Of a stretch of 5,618 bases of DNA, positions 1-5,618 are shown one piece after another (the stretch's first letter is position 1; every line of letters begins with the position of its first letter). The stretch covers positions 1 through 5,618 of the forward strand of contig JAFSTZ010000167.1 in NCBI GenBank assembly GCA_017445525.1. The letters are read 5' to 3'. A model generated the notes under the pieces. That model worked only from the letters and a program-made list of their open reading frames with translations, was not told the origin of the DNA and did no database searches. A program made the translations under genes and the position numbers. The stretch is from Eubacterium sp. (GTDB taxonomy: Bacteria; Bacillota; Clostridia; Lachnospirales; Lachnospiraceae).

Positions 1-816
1 GGCGACAGGCTGAGGTGGAATAAGGTGAAAGGATGGATCGAAGATTTCCTCAATAATAATCCCACTGAAACAGTCATTCTTCAGATAAAGGCAGATGAAA
101 GCATAGACCGGGTAGAAAGTATTATCCCGGAGCAGTTGTCAGGCTGGGATCATGTGTACAGGGGTGATCACATCCCCACGCTTGGAGAAGCCAGAGGCAA
201 GGTTGTCGTGCTCAGCCGGCTGTCGGATGATTTGGATTATGGCAGCGGTGAGAACAGATGGGCGATCAATGCCCATGACTGGCAAGAGGGTAATGAAAAA
301 ACCAAAAGCTTTGACAAGGTCGTTGATAATACGGGTTATGCAGTATATTCACAGGATTGTTATGATATGAACGGGACTGACAAGATCGAGTGGGTCAAAA
401 ACTCCCTCTTTGAAGGAGACAACACCGCTGATAAGCTGCATGATAAATATGCATCAGAAAAGCCAACATGGATCATTTCTTATACCAGCTGTGCTTCAAA
501 GACTCCCATAGGTGCTGCAAGAAAGGTACATTCTTATCTGAAGCCTGAATTGTACAAACAAAAAAAGAATACTGTCAATACCTTTCTCGGGGTGGTCTGC
601 TCGGATTTTGTTGATGAAGAGCTCTCATGGCTCATATATAGCAGAAATTATGACCGAGGGCTTATGAAAGAAGATAAAAGCCCGGTGGTTTCTGACAAAG
701 ACGCAGGTACATCCATCAGCAGCGGGACGATCGTTTTAGTCGGTGGTGCAGGATTTTTGGCAGGATTTCTTATCTGGGTGGCAGCGACTATCTCGAAAAG
801 AAACCGAAAAAAATAG
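1..816 (+). CDS. Phosphatidylinositol-specific phospholipase C, membrane-anchored, 5'-truncated
   Basis: C-terminal 271 codons of a bacterial PI-PLC, an enzyme that cleaves phosphatidylinositol (and often GPI anchors) to diacylglycerol and inositol phosphate outside the cell. The frame is open from base 1, so the GTG at 25 is an internal valine and the true start lies upstream. Numbering from the window edge, the family pattern FLxxNPxETVILxIK is at residues 16-30, LGxARGKVVVLSRL at 61-74, a WIISYTS strand at 157-163 (family: xINFTS), a YLKPE segment at 179-183, and GVVCSDFVDEELSWLIYSRN at 197-216, matching the last strand and helix of the TIM barrel in Bacillus and Listeria enzymes. Arg73 probably corresponds to the inositol-contacting arginine of the Bacillus cereus enzyme (from memory). 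The two catalytic histidines of the family lie N-terminal to this fragment and cannot be checked. Unlike the freely secreted Bacillus enzymes, it ends in a membrane helix and a basic tail. Stop TAG at 814-816. Confidence 0.88.
   Translation, partial: GDRLRWNKVKGWIEDFLNNNPTETVILQIKADESIDRVESIIPEQLSGWDHVYRGDHIPTLGEARGKVVVLSRLSDDLDYGSGENRWAINAHDWQEGNEKTKSFDKVVDNTGYAVYSQDCYDMNGTDKIEWVKNSLFEGDNTADKLHDKYASEKPTWIISYTSCASKTPIGAARKVHSYLKPELYKQKKNTVNTFLGVVCSDFVDEELSWLIYSRNYDRGLMKEDKSPVVSDKDAGTSISSGTIVLVGGAGFLAGFLIWVAATISKRNRKK
727..792 (+). other. C-terminal transmembrane anchor of the PI-PLC
   Basis: About 22 uncharged residues, rich in Gly, Val, Ile, Leu, Phe and Ala, follow a Ser/Gly/Thr-containing linker and are followed directly by the strongly basic tail SKRNRKK. 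By the positive-inside rule the tail is cytoplasmic and the catalytic barrel is outside. There is no LPxTG-like sorting motif, so a plain membrane anchor is the better reading. Confidence 0.82.
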
Positions 817-860
817 AATTTTTTTATTTAATGATGGACATCTGATGGACAAGCTGTGAT

Positions 861-914
861 ATGATGGTAAGGTCGAAAGTAAAAAACTCTTTGACCTTAT
901 CATCATTTATTTTG
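861..914 (+). terminator. Probable intrinsic terminator of the PI-PLC gene
   Basis: Bases 861-874 (ATGATGGTAAGGTC) pair with 893-906 (GACCTTATCATCAT) along all 14 positions; the only non-Watson-Crick pair is G867 with T900, a G-U wobble in + strand RNA. After a one-base bulge (G875) the stem continues with AAAG (876-879) pairing to CTTT (889-892), leaving a nine-base A-rich loop. A U-rich tail, TTATTTTG, follows at 907-914. The stem is AT-rich and the tail imperfect, so termination may be partial. The distance from the PI-PLC stop (about 45 bases) is acceptable. A DNA-level operator role is possible because the 3' arm contains the next promoter's -35 box. Confidence 0.6.
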
Positions 915-920
915 TATAAT
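891..920 (+). promoter_or_regulatory. Sigma-70/A type promoter of the giant exported protein gene
   Basis: A -35 box TTGACC (891-896, one mismatch to TTGACA) and a perfect -10 box TATAAT (915-920) are separated by 18 bases. Transcription would start near 927, giving a leader of only about 15 bases that holds little more than the ribosome binding site. The -35 box overlaps the 3' arm of the stem-loop at 861-906, so a protein bound to the palindrome, or polymerase reading through from the PI-PLC gene, could interfere with initiation. Confidence 0.75.
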
Positions 921-929
921 AAGACGAAA

Positions 930-935
930 AGGAGG
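930..935 (+). promoter_or_regulatory. Ribosome binding site for the 942 start
   Basis: AGGAGG ends six bases before the ATG at 942. It is a full consensus Shine-Dalgarno sequence and fixes the start codon of the long reading frame. Confidence 0.88.
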
Positions 936-941
936 AGCGCC

Positions 942-1049
942 ATGAAAACTAAGTTTCGTTCTGTTATAAAAAAAGTGATAGCATTGGGGCTGGCAGCCGT
1001 GATCTTTGCGGAGTTGCCGCTGAATGACTGTCATCCTGTAGCAAAGGCG
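942..1049 (+). other. Sec signal peptide of the giant protein
   Basis: Basic n-region (Lys2, Lys4, Arg6, Lys10, Lys11), hydrophobic core at residues 12-23, and a likely signal peptidase I site after VAKA at residue 36 (AKA then Ala). Cys30 is preceded by Pro-Leu-Asn-Asp, which is not a lipobox, so a lipoprotein is unlikely. The rather long polar stretch between core and cleavage site is mildly unusual. Confidence 0.85.
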
Positions 1050-4000
1050 GCAGTGAGCAAAGAGGATACTTCCTCCTATGATTATATCTCGGAGCTCCGT
1101 CTTTTCAAAACGGATAGAAATAATTACTCATCCGTCGTAAAGAAGGCACAGGATGAAGGCTGGACTATCGTCTCGGATAACGGTACTCCTGCGAATCTGA
1201 ATGAGTTTACCGAAAGGGACTCTATCCTGCTTGGTTACAAGACATCAAAGAACAGAGCCGATGCCATCACCGATATCCGTATGCTGGAGATGAATCACGG
1301 TTATGAGTATTTTGACTATCAGAAGATCGTAGAATCGCAGTATGATAAGTTAGACGGACTTGTTGCTGATCTTGCTGAAGCCTCATCGGAGTTTGCGGAA
1401 AATGTCAAAAAGGGAAGCCTTGCAGCTAAAAAAGCAAAAGAGTGCTTAAATACACTTTATTTCTCAAGATCATACAATAAAACTCTTGCTGAGAAATGCG
1501 GAGTGCTGACCATGGGTCTCGGAGCAGATCAGGATAACGGTTCTGACAGGGTCCGTCTCGGCGACTATCTGTCATCAGGGAAAGTCGACCAGGATGTATT
1601 GAAGATGCTTATCGTCCGTATGAACGGAGGATCGCTCACCGCACTCTATACCTATCTGGCACTTGGCGTATCAGATGACGGGGACGGTTGGGCAGGCAGG
1701 ATCCCACAGTCCACGGAAAGTGTTAAAAAGACCCTGGAGGCAAAGGGCGGGGCTAACGTGGCAGACAGCAATTATTATGAATATGCGCTTGAGCTTCAGA
1801 AGCAGTTAAAAACCTTTGCGGAGGGATATCGGGCTGCCGAGAGCCGCAAAAAGGATGGAGAGATCGCACTGCCGGCAGTGAGCGGCGCTTCGGCTGATAC
1901 ACAGATCACGTCCTCAAACTGCCAGGACATCATCGATGCGGGCAATTCAGAAGAGTGTGCTCCGGATCTTGCATATGAGGTAGCTTACGGAAAGCTGAAC
2001 ATGTTCACCATAGGAAACATGAAAGCGGGTGATTATTTTCTGAACCTCGGTGAAAGAGCGTATAAGACCCGGTCAGATTATCGTGTACTGTATCCGTTTG
2101 TAGATGCACTGACGGATGGCCAGTACGGAGTCATGAAGATAGTGGGATTTGTACAGATGGCGTTATACCTTGACCGGTCAGATGAGTTCTATGCCGAGCT
2201 TGATAAAAACATGGTCAAGGCAAAGGAGATAATACGAACGGTCGGAAACAGTGACGGAACCGTGGATGTGTTTGCGGGTATCAACAACGAGTTCTACGAG
2301 CATCCGGTGGCACTGACATCTGAGGCGACCAGACAGAATAAGGCCGGTACCCTCTATACGGAGCTTACCAGAGAGGGCGAGTTTTATGACAACATGAATC
2401 TTGCGATGATGTATATAGGTCTGGCTTGCTCGACATGCGCCGTTATCACCGGATGTATCACTATCGGAATCATGATAGCCGGCACGGGGCTCAGCGTGTG
2501 GGCTACATGTGCGGCAGCAGTCGGATCAGGGATATTTGCCTCCATCGGCGGTATCCTTGGCTGCGCGGCAGTCATAGGCGGCTGGGTGACACTTGCGGCG
2601 CTGATCGTAGCCGGCATCGTATATCTGGTGCACTGGATCGTCGGTAAGTTCAAGGATCCCGATAAAGAGGACTATGCATATATGCCGACTGAGCTGTATG
2701 ATGTTCAGCAGATATATAAAAATGATGCCTACAGAAGGGCATTTATAAAATATGTACCCGTGACAAATGACAGCGGAAGTCCGCAGGATCTGAACGCCGA
2801 TGACGGCAAGAGATGGAACCTTTTATACTATTCAAAGTCCGCAGATCTCGGGACGCCGCTCGTAGTCAAAAATGACAAGCCGTTTGTCAGGACAGTTGAG
2901 GATATCAACACACCGGCGGGATACACCAGTGTGAAGGGCTTTGGCGAGAAGTCAGCGGCAAACTTAAACTCCTATACGAGAAAGAGGACCGGCTCGAAGC
3001 CTATTTATCTGCACTTTACCACCACCGGATCCGGAGATGTCGCAGAGGATGATGAGATAAATAAGGGTACGGTAAGTATGGATGAGGGGTCATACCTCTT
3101 TGACATGATCATATCGCATGAAGATACTGAAAGCGCAGCGAAGGCTGCCATCACCAGGATGAAGGGCTACAGGGTCTATGACAAAAACCTTTCGACGGAT
3201 GGCAAGTTTACTTATATAGGATATGCGACCACAAAGGTGGAAAATGATGCCATCCGTGATATAAGGATAGTTCCGGCGGGCAATACCGATGTTCGTATCG
3301 GTGCTGCAAGCTATACGACCGCAGGGACATTTGACGACGGTTCGGCACTTGTATGGACGAAATATAAGACGGCGGGTTCACCGATCTTTGCAGGGATCAA
3401 TGCACAAACTAAGCTTCTTCCGCCGGAGAGTGAATATGAGCCCATCAACCTTCCCTCGGGCGGAAACGCTTTTAACATTTTTTATAAAGAGAGGAAAAAA
3501 ACGCCGTTGTATCTGTACTTCAAGCCTAAAGAGACATTTACATCCGGTGAGAAATACCTTGCGGGTATCCAGATGGTCACAACGAGGAAGAGCTCGAAGA
3601 CGGGGAGCATGGAGCAGTTTATGAGTGAACTGGGACTTAAGGACTATGGCGTCGAGCTGGCTCCGTTTTCCATAGCTCCGAACAAGGATGAGCATACTGC
3701 CCAGTTTAGAGATTCATGGCCTACAAGTATGGGAGAGTTTTACTATGATCCATACAAGATCCACATGGGATACAGCTATACATATAACCCTTACCGTGCG
3801 GTCTATGACATGGGTGTATATACGGCTACGACCAAGGCACCGTCACTCCAGAGGAGCATAGCCGGTGCAAAAGGGTTCTACACTGTTGCGGAGACGGTGC
3901 TCCTCAGTGACAAGGCATGTCTTGACTCACCTCTTTATCTGAGTGATCAGGATTCGAGGAGACCAACGGAAGATGAGATGATGATCTATTCTTCAAATCT

Positions 4001-5618
4001 CTCCTATATCAAACCACCGTTAGCAAGAGGCGTGATGCAGAAACACAAGGTCGAAGACAACATATCATGGAGCGAGTCACCGTTCAGACTGCAGGGACTC
4101 TATCTTCTCGGAGCATATGACGGAGGCACTCCGCTGAAGCTTTCAGATATCAGGGTGACCTCCGATGGCAGAGGGATATCGGGTTATCACAGTGTAAAGA
4201 GATTTACTGATCCGTACTCTGCCCCCGTGAATATCGCTTATGAGTCCGATGATAAAAATGCCGCCGGAGTGTATATCTATCTGAAGGGTGCTGAAAGCAC
4301 AAAACCGAAATACATATCCGCTGTAGAACTGTCGGTTTATAAAAGACCCGAGAAGGATAATGGCGAATACGAAGATCATGAAAAGCGTTATCTGGACAGA
4401 TTTTCAGATGATGCCGCAAAGATGGGACTTTTCCCCAAGGTTACCGGAGAAGTTTATAACTACAACATCGCAGCCGATCAGAATAACGTATGGTACAACA
4501 AGTATGATGCGAACAACTCAGAAGCTGCATACATAGGAGTTTCACGTACCGACAACGAGAGACAGGCTATCACGGGTCTTATATTCTACAGGTCAGATAA
4601 AAGACCGGATGAGAGGATCAAGATAAACGGTGTTGAGTACCACAGGACAGGCGACAGTGTGAACGGCTACTGGCTGTATTACACCAAGAGCCCCGGTGCA
4701 AACCCGGGAATGCCGATGACAGACCTTGTCTTTGATAAAGAGCCTCTCTATGAGGGCTGTGCTACGACGGCTGCCATCAGTGCACCGGATGTATATGGAA
4801 CATCCGGTTCGACATCAGGCAATAAATCTTTTTTTACAAAGATTTTTGATCGTGTGGCCGGTATGGCTGCAATGGCACTTAGTCAAACACCGGCTAAGAT
4901 AGAGACCTCTTCGGATGGAAGCAAAGAAAAAGTTTTGAAGTCAAGCGCTGTATATATGTCATCGATGCCGGGACTCCATCTTTTCATCCACAGCAAGGCT
5001 GATACCGATGACGGTGCTATCAGCGAGATGAATATCTTTAAGGCAAAGAATAAAACGGAGTTGATGGTCAGGATGATGGAGGGAGGATACAACTACTTTG
5101 TAAATGCGAGTCTCAATATAAATGCCGGTGGTGATGCCATCTATCTTGTCTACAAGATGATCGATAAGGAAGCCATGGCAGAAGCTGCTGAGGAAGCAGG
5201 GAGCAGCACAGGTCTGTTTTCGGATGGCGACGACGAGGATTGGTCAGGCTTTAACATGGATTTTGACGACATCGTGTTGGCAGAGGACTCTATCCATGAC
5301 ATCGTCTGTGTCGTAGGCGGCACTCCCCAACCGGAGATAAAGCACAACGGAGTCACCTACAAGCTTGTATCGGATATTTCCCTGAACTCGGGGACATCCG
5401 GCAGGACGATATATCTCTATGCGACGATATCGGATACACTGACCATCGACAAGAAAGAAATAAAGGTATCTCCTCTCAGCAATGTCGTTCTGTGTACGGG
5501 GGCTGCGGTGCCGTCATCGAAGGATCAGAGCAATCCTTACGGCACATGGGAGGACCTCATCGATACGACCGGAACATTTGTAGATATAAACAGGGGCGTT
5601 TTTGTTAAAAGGGATGAA
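942..5618 (+). CDS. Giant exported multidomain protein with MABP-like beta repeats and a hydrophobic core, 3'-truncated
   Basis: 1559 codons without a stop, running off the window. I do not recognise a named family for the whole protein. Order of parts: signal peptide (1-36); beta-type module copy 1 (46-113); mainly helical domain (about 115-483) with Cys168/Cys186 and Cys327/Cys339, possible disulfides once exported; charge-free hydrophobic core (484-568); then beta-rich repeats to the end. Two further full module copies lie at 716-776 and 1359-1454, with partial units between. Short strands of the form [IL]YLxF/Y recur at residues 688, 856, 998, 1111, 1243, 1400 and 1490. The pattern resembles MABP beta-prism domains, which bind membranes and occur in some pore-forming-protein contexts; this is recognition by eye. 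Start chosen from AGGAGG, promoter and signal peptide. It has its own promoter downstream of a PI-PLC gene. Function is unknown; a surface or secreted membrane-active protein or giant adhesin are the main alternatives. Confidence 0.93.
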   Translation, partial: MKTKFRSVIKKVIALGLAAVIFAELPLNDCHPVAKAAVSKEDTSSYDYISELRLFKTDRNNYSSVVKKAQDEGWTIVSDNGTPANLNEFTERDSILLGYKTSKNRADAITDIRMLEMNHGYEYFDYQKIVESQYDKLDGLVADLAEASSEFAENVKKGSLAAKKAKECLNTLYFSRSYNKTLAEKCGVLTMGLGADQDNGSDRVRLGDYLSSGKVDQDVLKMLIVRMNGGSLTALYTYLALGVSDDGDGWAGRIPQSTESVKKTLEAKGGANVADSNYYEYALELQKQLKTFAEGYRAAESRKKDGEIALPAVSGASADTQITSSNCQDIIDAGNSEECAPDLAYEVAYGKLNMFTIGNMKAGDYFLNLGERAYKTRSDYRVLYPFVDALTDGQYGVMKIVGFVQMALYLDRSDEFYAELDKNMVKAKEIIRTVGNSDGTVDVFAGINNEFYEHPVALTSEATRQNKAGTLYTELTREGEFYDNMNLAMMYIGLACSTCAVITGCITIGIMIAGTGLSVWATCAAAVGSGIFASIGGILGCAAVIGGWVTLAALIVAGIVYLVHWIVGKFKDPDKEDYAYMPTELYDVQQIYKNDAYRRAFIKYVPVTNDSGSPQDLNADDGKRWNLLYYSKSADLGTPLVVKNDKPFVRTVEDINTPAGYTSVKGFGEKSAANLNSYTRKRTGSKPIYLHFTTTGSGDVAEDDEINKGTVSMDEGSYLFDMIISHEDTESAAKAAITRMKGYRVYDKNLSTDGKFTYIGYATTKVENDAIRDIRIVPAGNTDVRIGAASYTTAGTFDDGSALVWTKYKTAGSPIFAGINAQTKLLPPESEYEPINLPSGGNAFNIFYKERKKTPLYLYFKPKETFTSGEKYLAGIQMVTTRKSSKTGSMEQFMSELGLKDYGVELAPFSIAPNKDEHTAQFRDSWPTSMGEFYYDPYKIHMGYSYTYNPYRAVYDMGVYTATTKAPSLQRSIAGAKGFYTVAETVLLSDKACLDSPLYLSDQDSRRPTEDEMMIYSSNLSYIKPPLARGVMQKHKVEDNISWSESPFRLQGLYLLGAYDGGTPLKLSDIRVTSDGRGISGYHSVKRFTDPYSAPVNIAYESDDKNAAGVYIYLKGAESTKPKYISAVELSVYKRPEKDNGEYEDHEKRYLDRFSDDAAKMGLFPKVTGEVYNYNIAADQNNVWYNKYDANNSEAAYIGVSRTDNERQAITGLIFYRSDKRPDERIKINGVEYHRTGDSVNGYWLYYTKSPGANPGMPMTDLVFDKEPLYEGCATTAAISAPDVYGTSGSTSGNKSFFTKIFDRVAGMAAMALSQTPAKIETSSDGSKEKVLKSSAVYMSSMPGLHLFIHSKADTDDGAISEMNIFKAKNKTELMVRMMEGGYNYFVNASLNINAGGDAIYLVYKMIDKEAMAEAAEEAGSSTGLFSDGDDEDWSGFNMDFDDIVLAEDSIHDIVCVVGGTPQPEIKHNGVTYKLVSDISLNSGTSGRTIYLYATISDTLTIDKKEIKVSPLSNVVLCTGAAVPSSKDQSNPYGTWEDLIDTTGTFVDINRGVFVKRDE
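1077..1280 (+). repeat. Protein module copy 1 (MABP-like)
   Basis: Residues 46-113 of the giant protein. The copy begins with a strand YISELRLF (48-55), has Gly73-Trp74 exactly 25 residues after Tyr48, an NLN segment at 85-87, and the paired strands ILLGYKTS (95-102) and DAITDIR (107-113). Gly98 and Asp111 are 13 residues apart. It sits directly after the signal peptide, so it is exported. Confidence 0.72.
2391..2645 (+). other. Charge-free hydrophobic core, three to four membrane helices
   Basis: Residues 484-568 contain no Asp, Glu, Lys or Arg and only one His (564). The stretch is rich in Ile, Val, Ala, Gly, Leu and Cys, with Gly-x-x-x-Gly-like spacing typical of tightly packed membrane helices. 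Five cysteines lie at 496, 499, 505, 523 and 541. Acidic and basic residues resume sharply at Lys569. In an exported protein this is either a multi-pass membrane anchor or a membrane-inserting segment like those of alpha-helical pore formers; the sequence alone does not decide. The neighbouring domains on both sides look extracellular, which favours an even number of crossings. Confidence 0.8.
3087..3269 (+). repeat. Protein module copy 2 (MABP-like)
   Basis: Residues 716-776. Strand YLFDMII (718-724), then Gly743-Tyr744 exactly 25 residues after Tyr718 as in copy 1, an NLS turn, and the paired strands YIGYATTK (758-765) and DAIRDIRI (769-776). Gly760 and Asp773 are 13 apart. Compared with copy 1, the loop between the GW/GY turn and the GY strand is eight residues shorter. 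Confidence 0.72.
3768..3812 (+). repeat. GY...A[IV]xD[IM] repeat unit
   Basis: Residues 943-957, GYSYTYNPYRAVYDM. The Gly-to-Asp distance is again 13, and Gly-Tyr, Asn, Ala, hydrophobic and Asp positions coincide with copies 1 and 2. The preceding part of the module is too diverged for me to align. Confidence 0.6.
4110..4151 (+). repeat. Diverged repeat unit
   Basis: Residues 1057-1070, GAYDGGTPLKLSDI, preceded by the strand LYLL. The Gly-to-Asp distance is 12 rather than 13, and the Tyr is shifted by one. It is read as the same strand pair with a one-residue deletion. Confidence 0.45.
4536..4580 (+). repeat. GY...AIxDI repeat unit, catalogued with Gly in place of Asp
   Basis: Residues 1199-1213, GVSRTDNERQAITGL, preceded by the strand AYI. 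The Ala-Ile-Thr positions match copy 1 exactly, while the conserved Asp is Gly1212 and the Tyr after the first Gly is Val1200. Confidence 0.58.
4617..4682 (+). repeat. IKxNGVxY strand unit, first copy
   Basis: Residues 1226-1247: IKINGVEY at 1226-1233, then an Asp and Asn turn and the strand GYWLYY. It follows the AITG strand (1209-1212) so that Ile1210 and Tyr1233 are 23 residues apart. The second copy at 5337 has nearly the same arrangement. Confidence 0.6.
5016..5303 (+). repeat. Protein module copy 3 (MABP-like) with an acidic insertion
   Basis: Residues 1359-1454. Strand ISEMNIF (1360-1366) matches ISELRLF of copy 1, Gly1382-Tyr1383 follows 22 residues after Ile1360, then SLN, and the strand AIYLVYK (1399-1405) aligns with SILLGYK of copy 1. 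The closing strand SIHDI (1450-1454) comes only after an acidic insertion, so the usual 13-residue distance is stretched to 50. Confidence 0.65.
5163..5288 (+). other. Acidic insertion inside module copy 3
   Basis: Residues 1408-1449 hold 15 Asp or Glu and a single Lys. An Ala/Glu-rich, probably helical part comes first, then a Gly/Ser/Asp-rich part around SDGDDEDW (1427-1434) and a final DFDD. It looks like an exposed flexible loop between two strands; metal binding is possible but there is no clear EF-hand or dockerin pattern. Confidence 0.6.
5337..5426 (+). repeat. IKxNGVxY strand unit, second copy
   Basis: Residues 1466-1495: IKHNGVTY at 1466-1473, a D-x-x-LN-x-G turn (1478-1483 region) and the strand TIYLYAT (1489-1495). 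Ile1451 to Tyr1473 is 22 residues, against 23 in the first copy. The D/LN/G turn followed by IYLY is the part that most recalls MABP beta-prisms. Confidence 0.6.

Noticed and set aside
25..27. GTG as the start codon of the PI-PLC gene
   Set aside because: The same frame is open back to base 1, family-typical residues precede it, and there is no Shine-Dalgarno sequence at a proper distance. It is an internal valine.
152..370. 72-codon + strand frame inside the PI-PLC gene
   Set aside because: It lies fully within a recognised gene in another frame and has no family resemblance or ribosome binding site.
807..825. Perfect A/T hairpin (AAAAAAAT, loop AGA, ATTTTTTT) over the PI-PLC stop codon
   Set aside because: The stem has no GC pair and would be too weak to terminate transcription. 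The stem-loop at 861-906 is the better terminator; this one may only bend the DNA.
1020..1040. Lipoprotein signal at Cys30 of the giant protein
   Set aside because: The residues before the cysteine (Leu-Asn-Asp) do not fit a lipobox, and a good signal peptidase I site follows at residue 36.
2384..2653. Opposite-strand and other-frame reading frames over the hydrophobic core
   Set aside because: They are by-products of the Ala/Gly/Ile-rich codons of the long gene; the products are low-complexity and no start signals are visible.
3289..3695. Overlapping + and - strand frames of about 105-111 codons
   Set aside because: The long gene's frame here has clear repeated strands, while these products are Arg-, Leu- and Cys-rich without recognisable features.
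4143..5356. Several opposite-strand frames of 68-78 codons
   Set aside because: All are contained in the long gene, show no promoter or ribosome binding site and resemble no family known to me.
1..5618. CRISPR arrays, tRNA or rRNA genes, insertion sequences
   Set aside because: No regularly spaced DNA repeats, no cloverleaf-like structure and no transposase or terminal inverted repeats were seen. The repeats found are at the protein level only.

Overview
The window carries two genes on the + strand, both cut off by the window edges, and one 125-bp intergenic region. Moderate GC by eye, strong AGGAGG ribosome binding, a consensus sigma-70/A type promoter, an 'AKA|A' signal-peptide cleavage site and the style of the large exported protein all suggest a Gram-positive Clostridia-type bacterium. 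A gut or rumen Lachnospiraceae (Butyrivibrio-like) is my best guess; this is inference and no taxonomic marker gene is present.

Layout: 1-816 is the C-terminal 271 codons of a bacterial phosphatidylinositol-specific phospholipase C (PI-PLC) that ends in a transmembrane anchor with a basic tail. The region 817-941 holds a stem-loop with a U-rich tail (probable terminator), and the -35 box of the next promoter lies inside the 3' arm of that stem. A -10 box and a strong ribosome binding site follow. From 942 to the end of the window runs one uninterrupted reading frame of 1559 codons with no stop reached. It encodes a giant exported protein.

The giant protein has a signal peptide, an N-terminal beta-type module, a largely helical domain, an 85-residue stretch without any charged residue (several membrane helices), and then about 990 residues rich in repeated beta-strand units. 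The repeats share a Gly-Tyr ... Ala-Ile-x-Asp-Ile signature with fixed spacing. They resemble the beta-prism (MABP-like) fold family that binds acidic membranes, but this is recognition from pattern, not from a search.

Taken together, a surface phosphoinositide lipase sits next to a very large secreted protein with a membrane-inserting core and repeated candidate membrane- or glycan-binding modules. A membrane-directed system, for example against protozoa or host cells, is a reasonable hypothesis and the most interesting point of the window. It is not proven by the sequence. The hairpin and the separate promoter suggest the two genes are transcribed as independent units.
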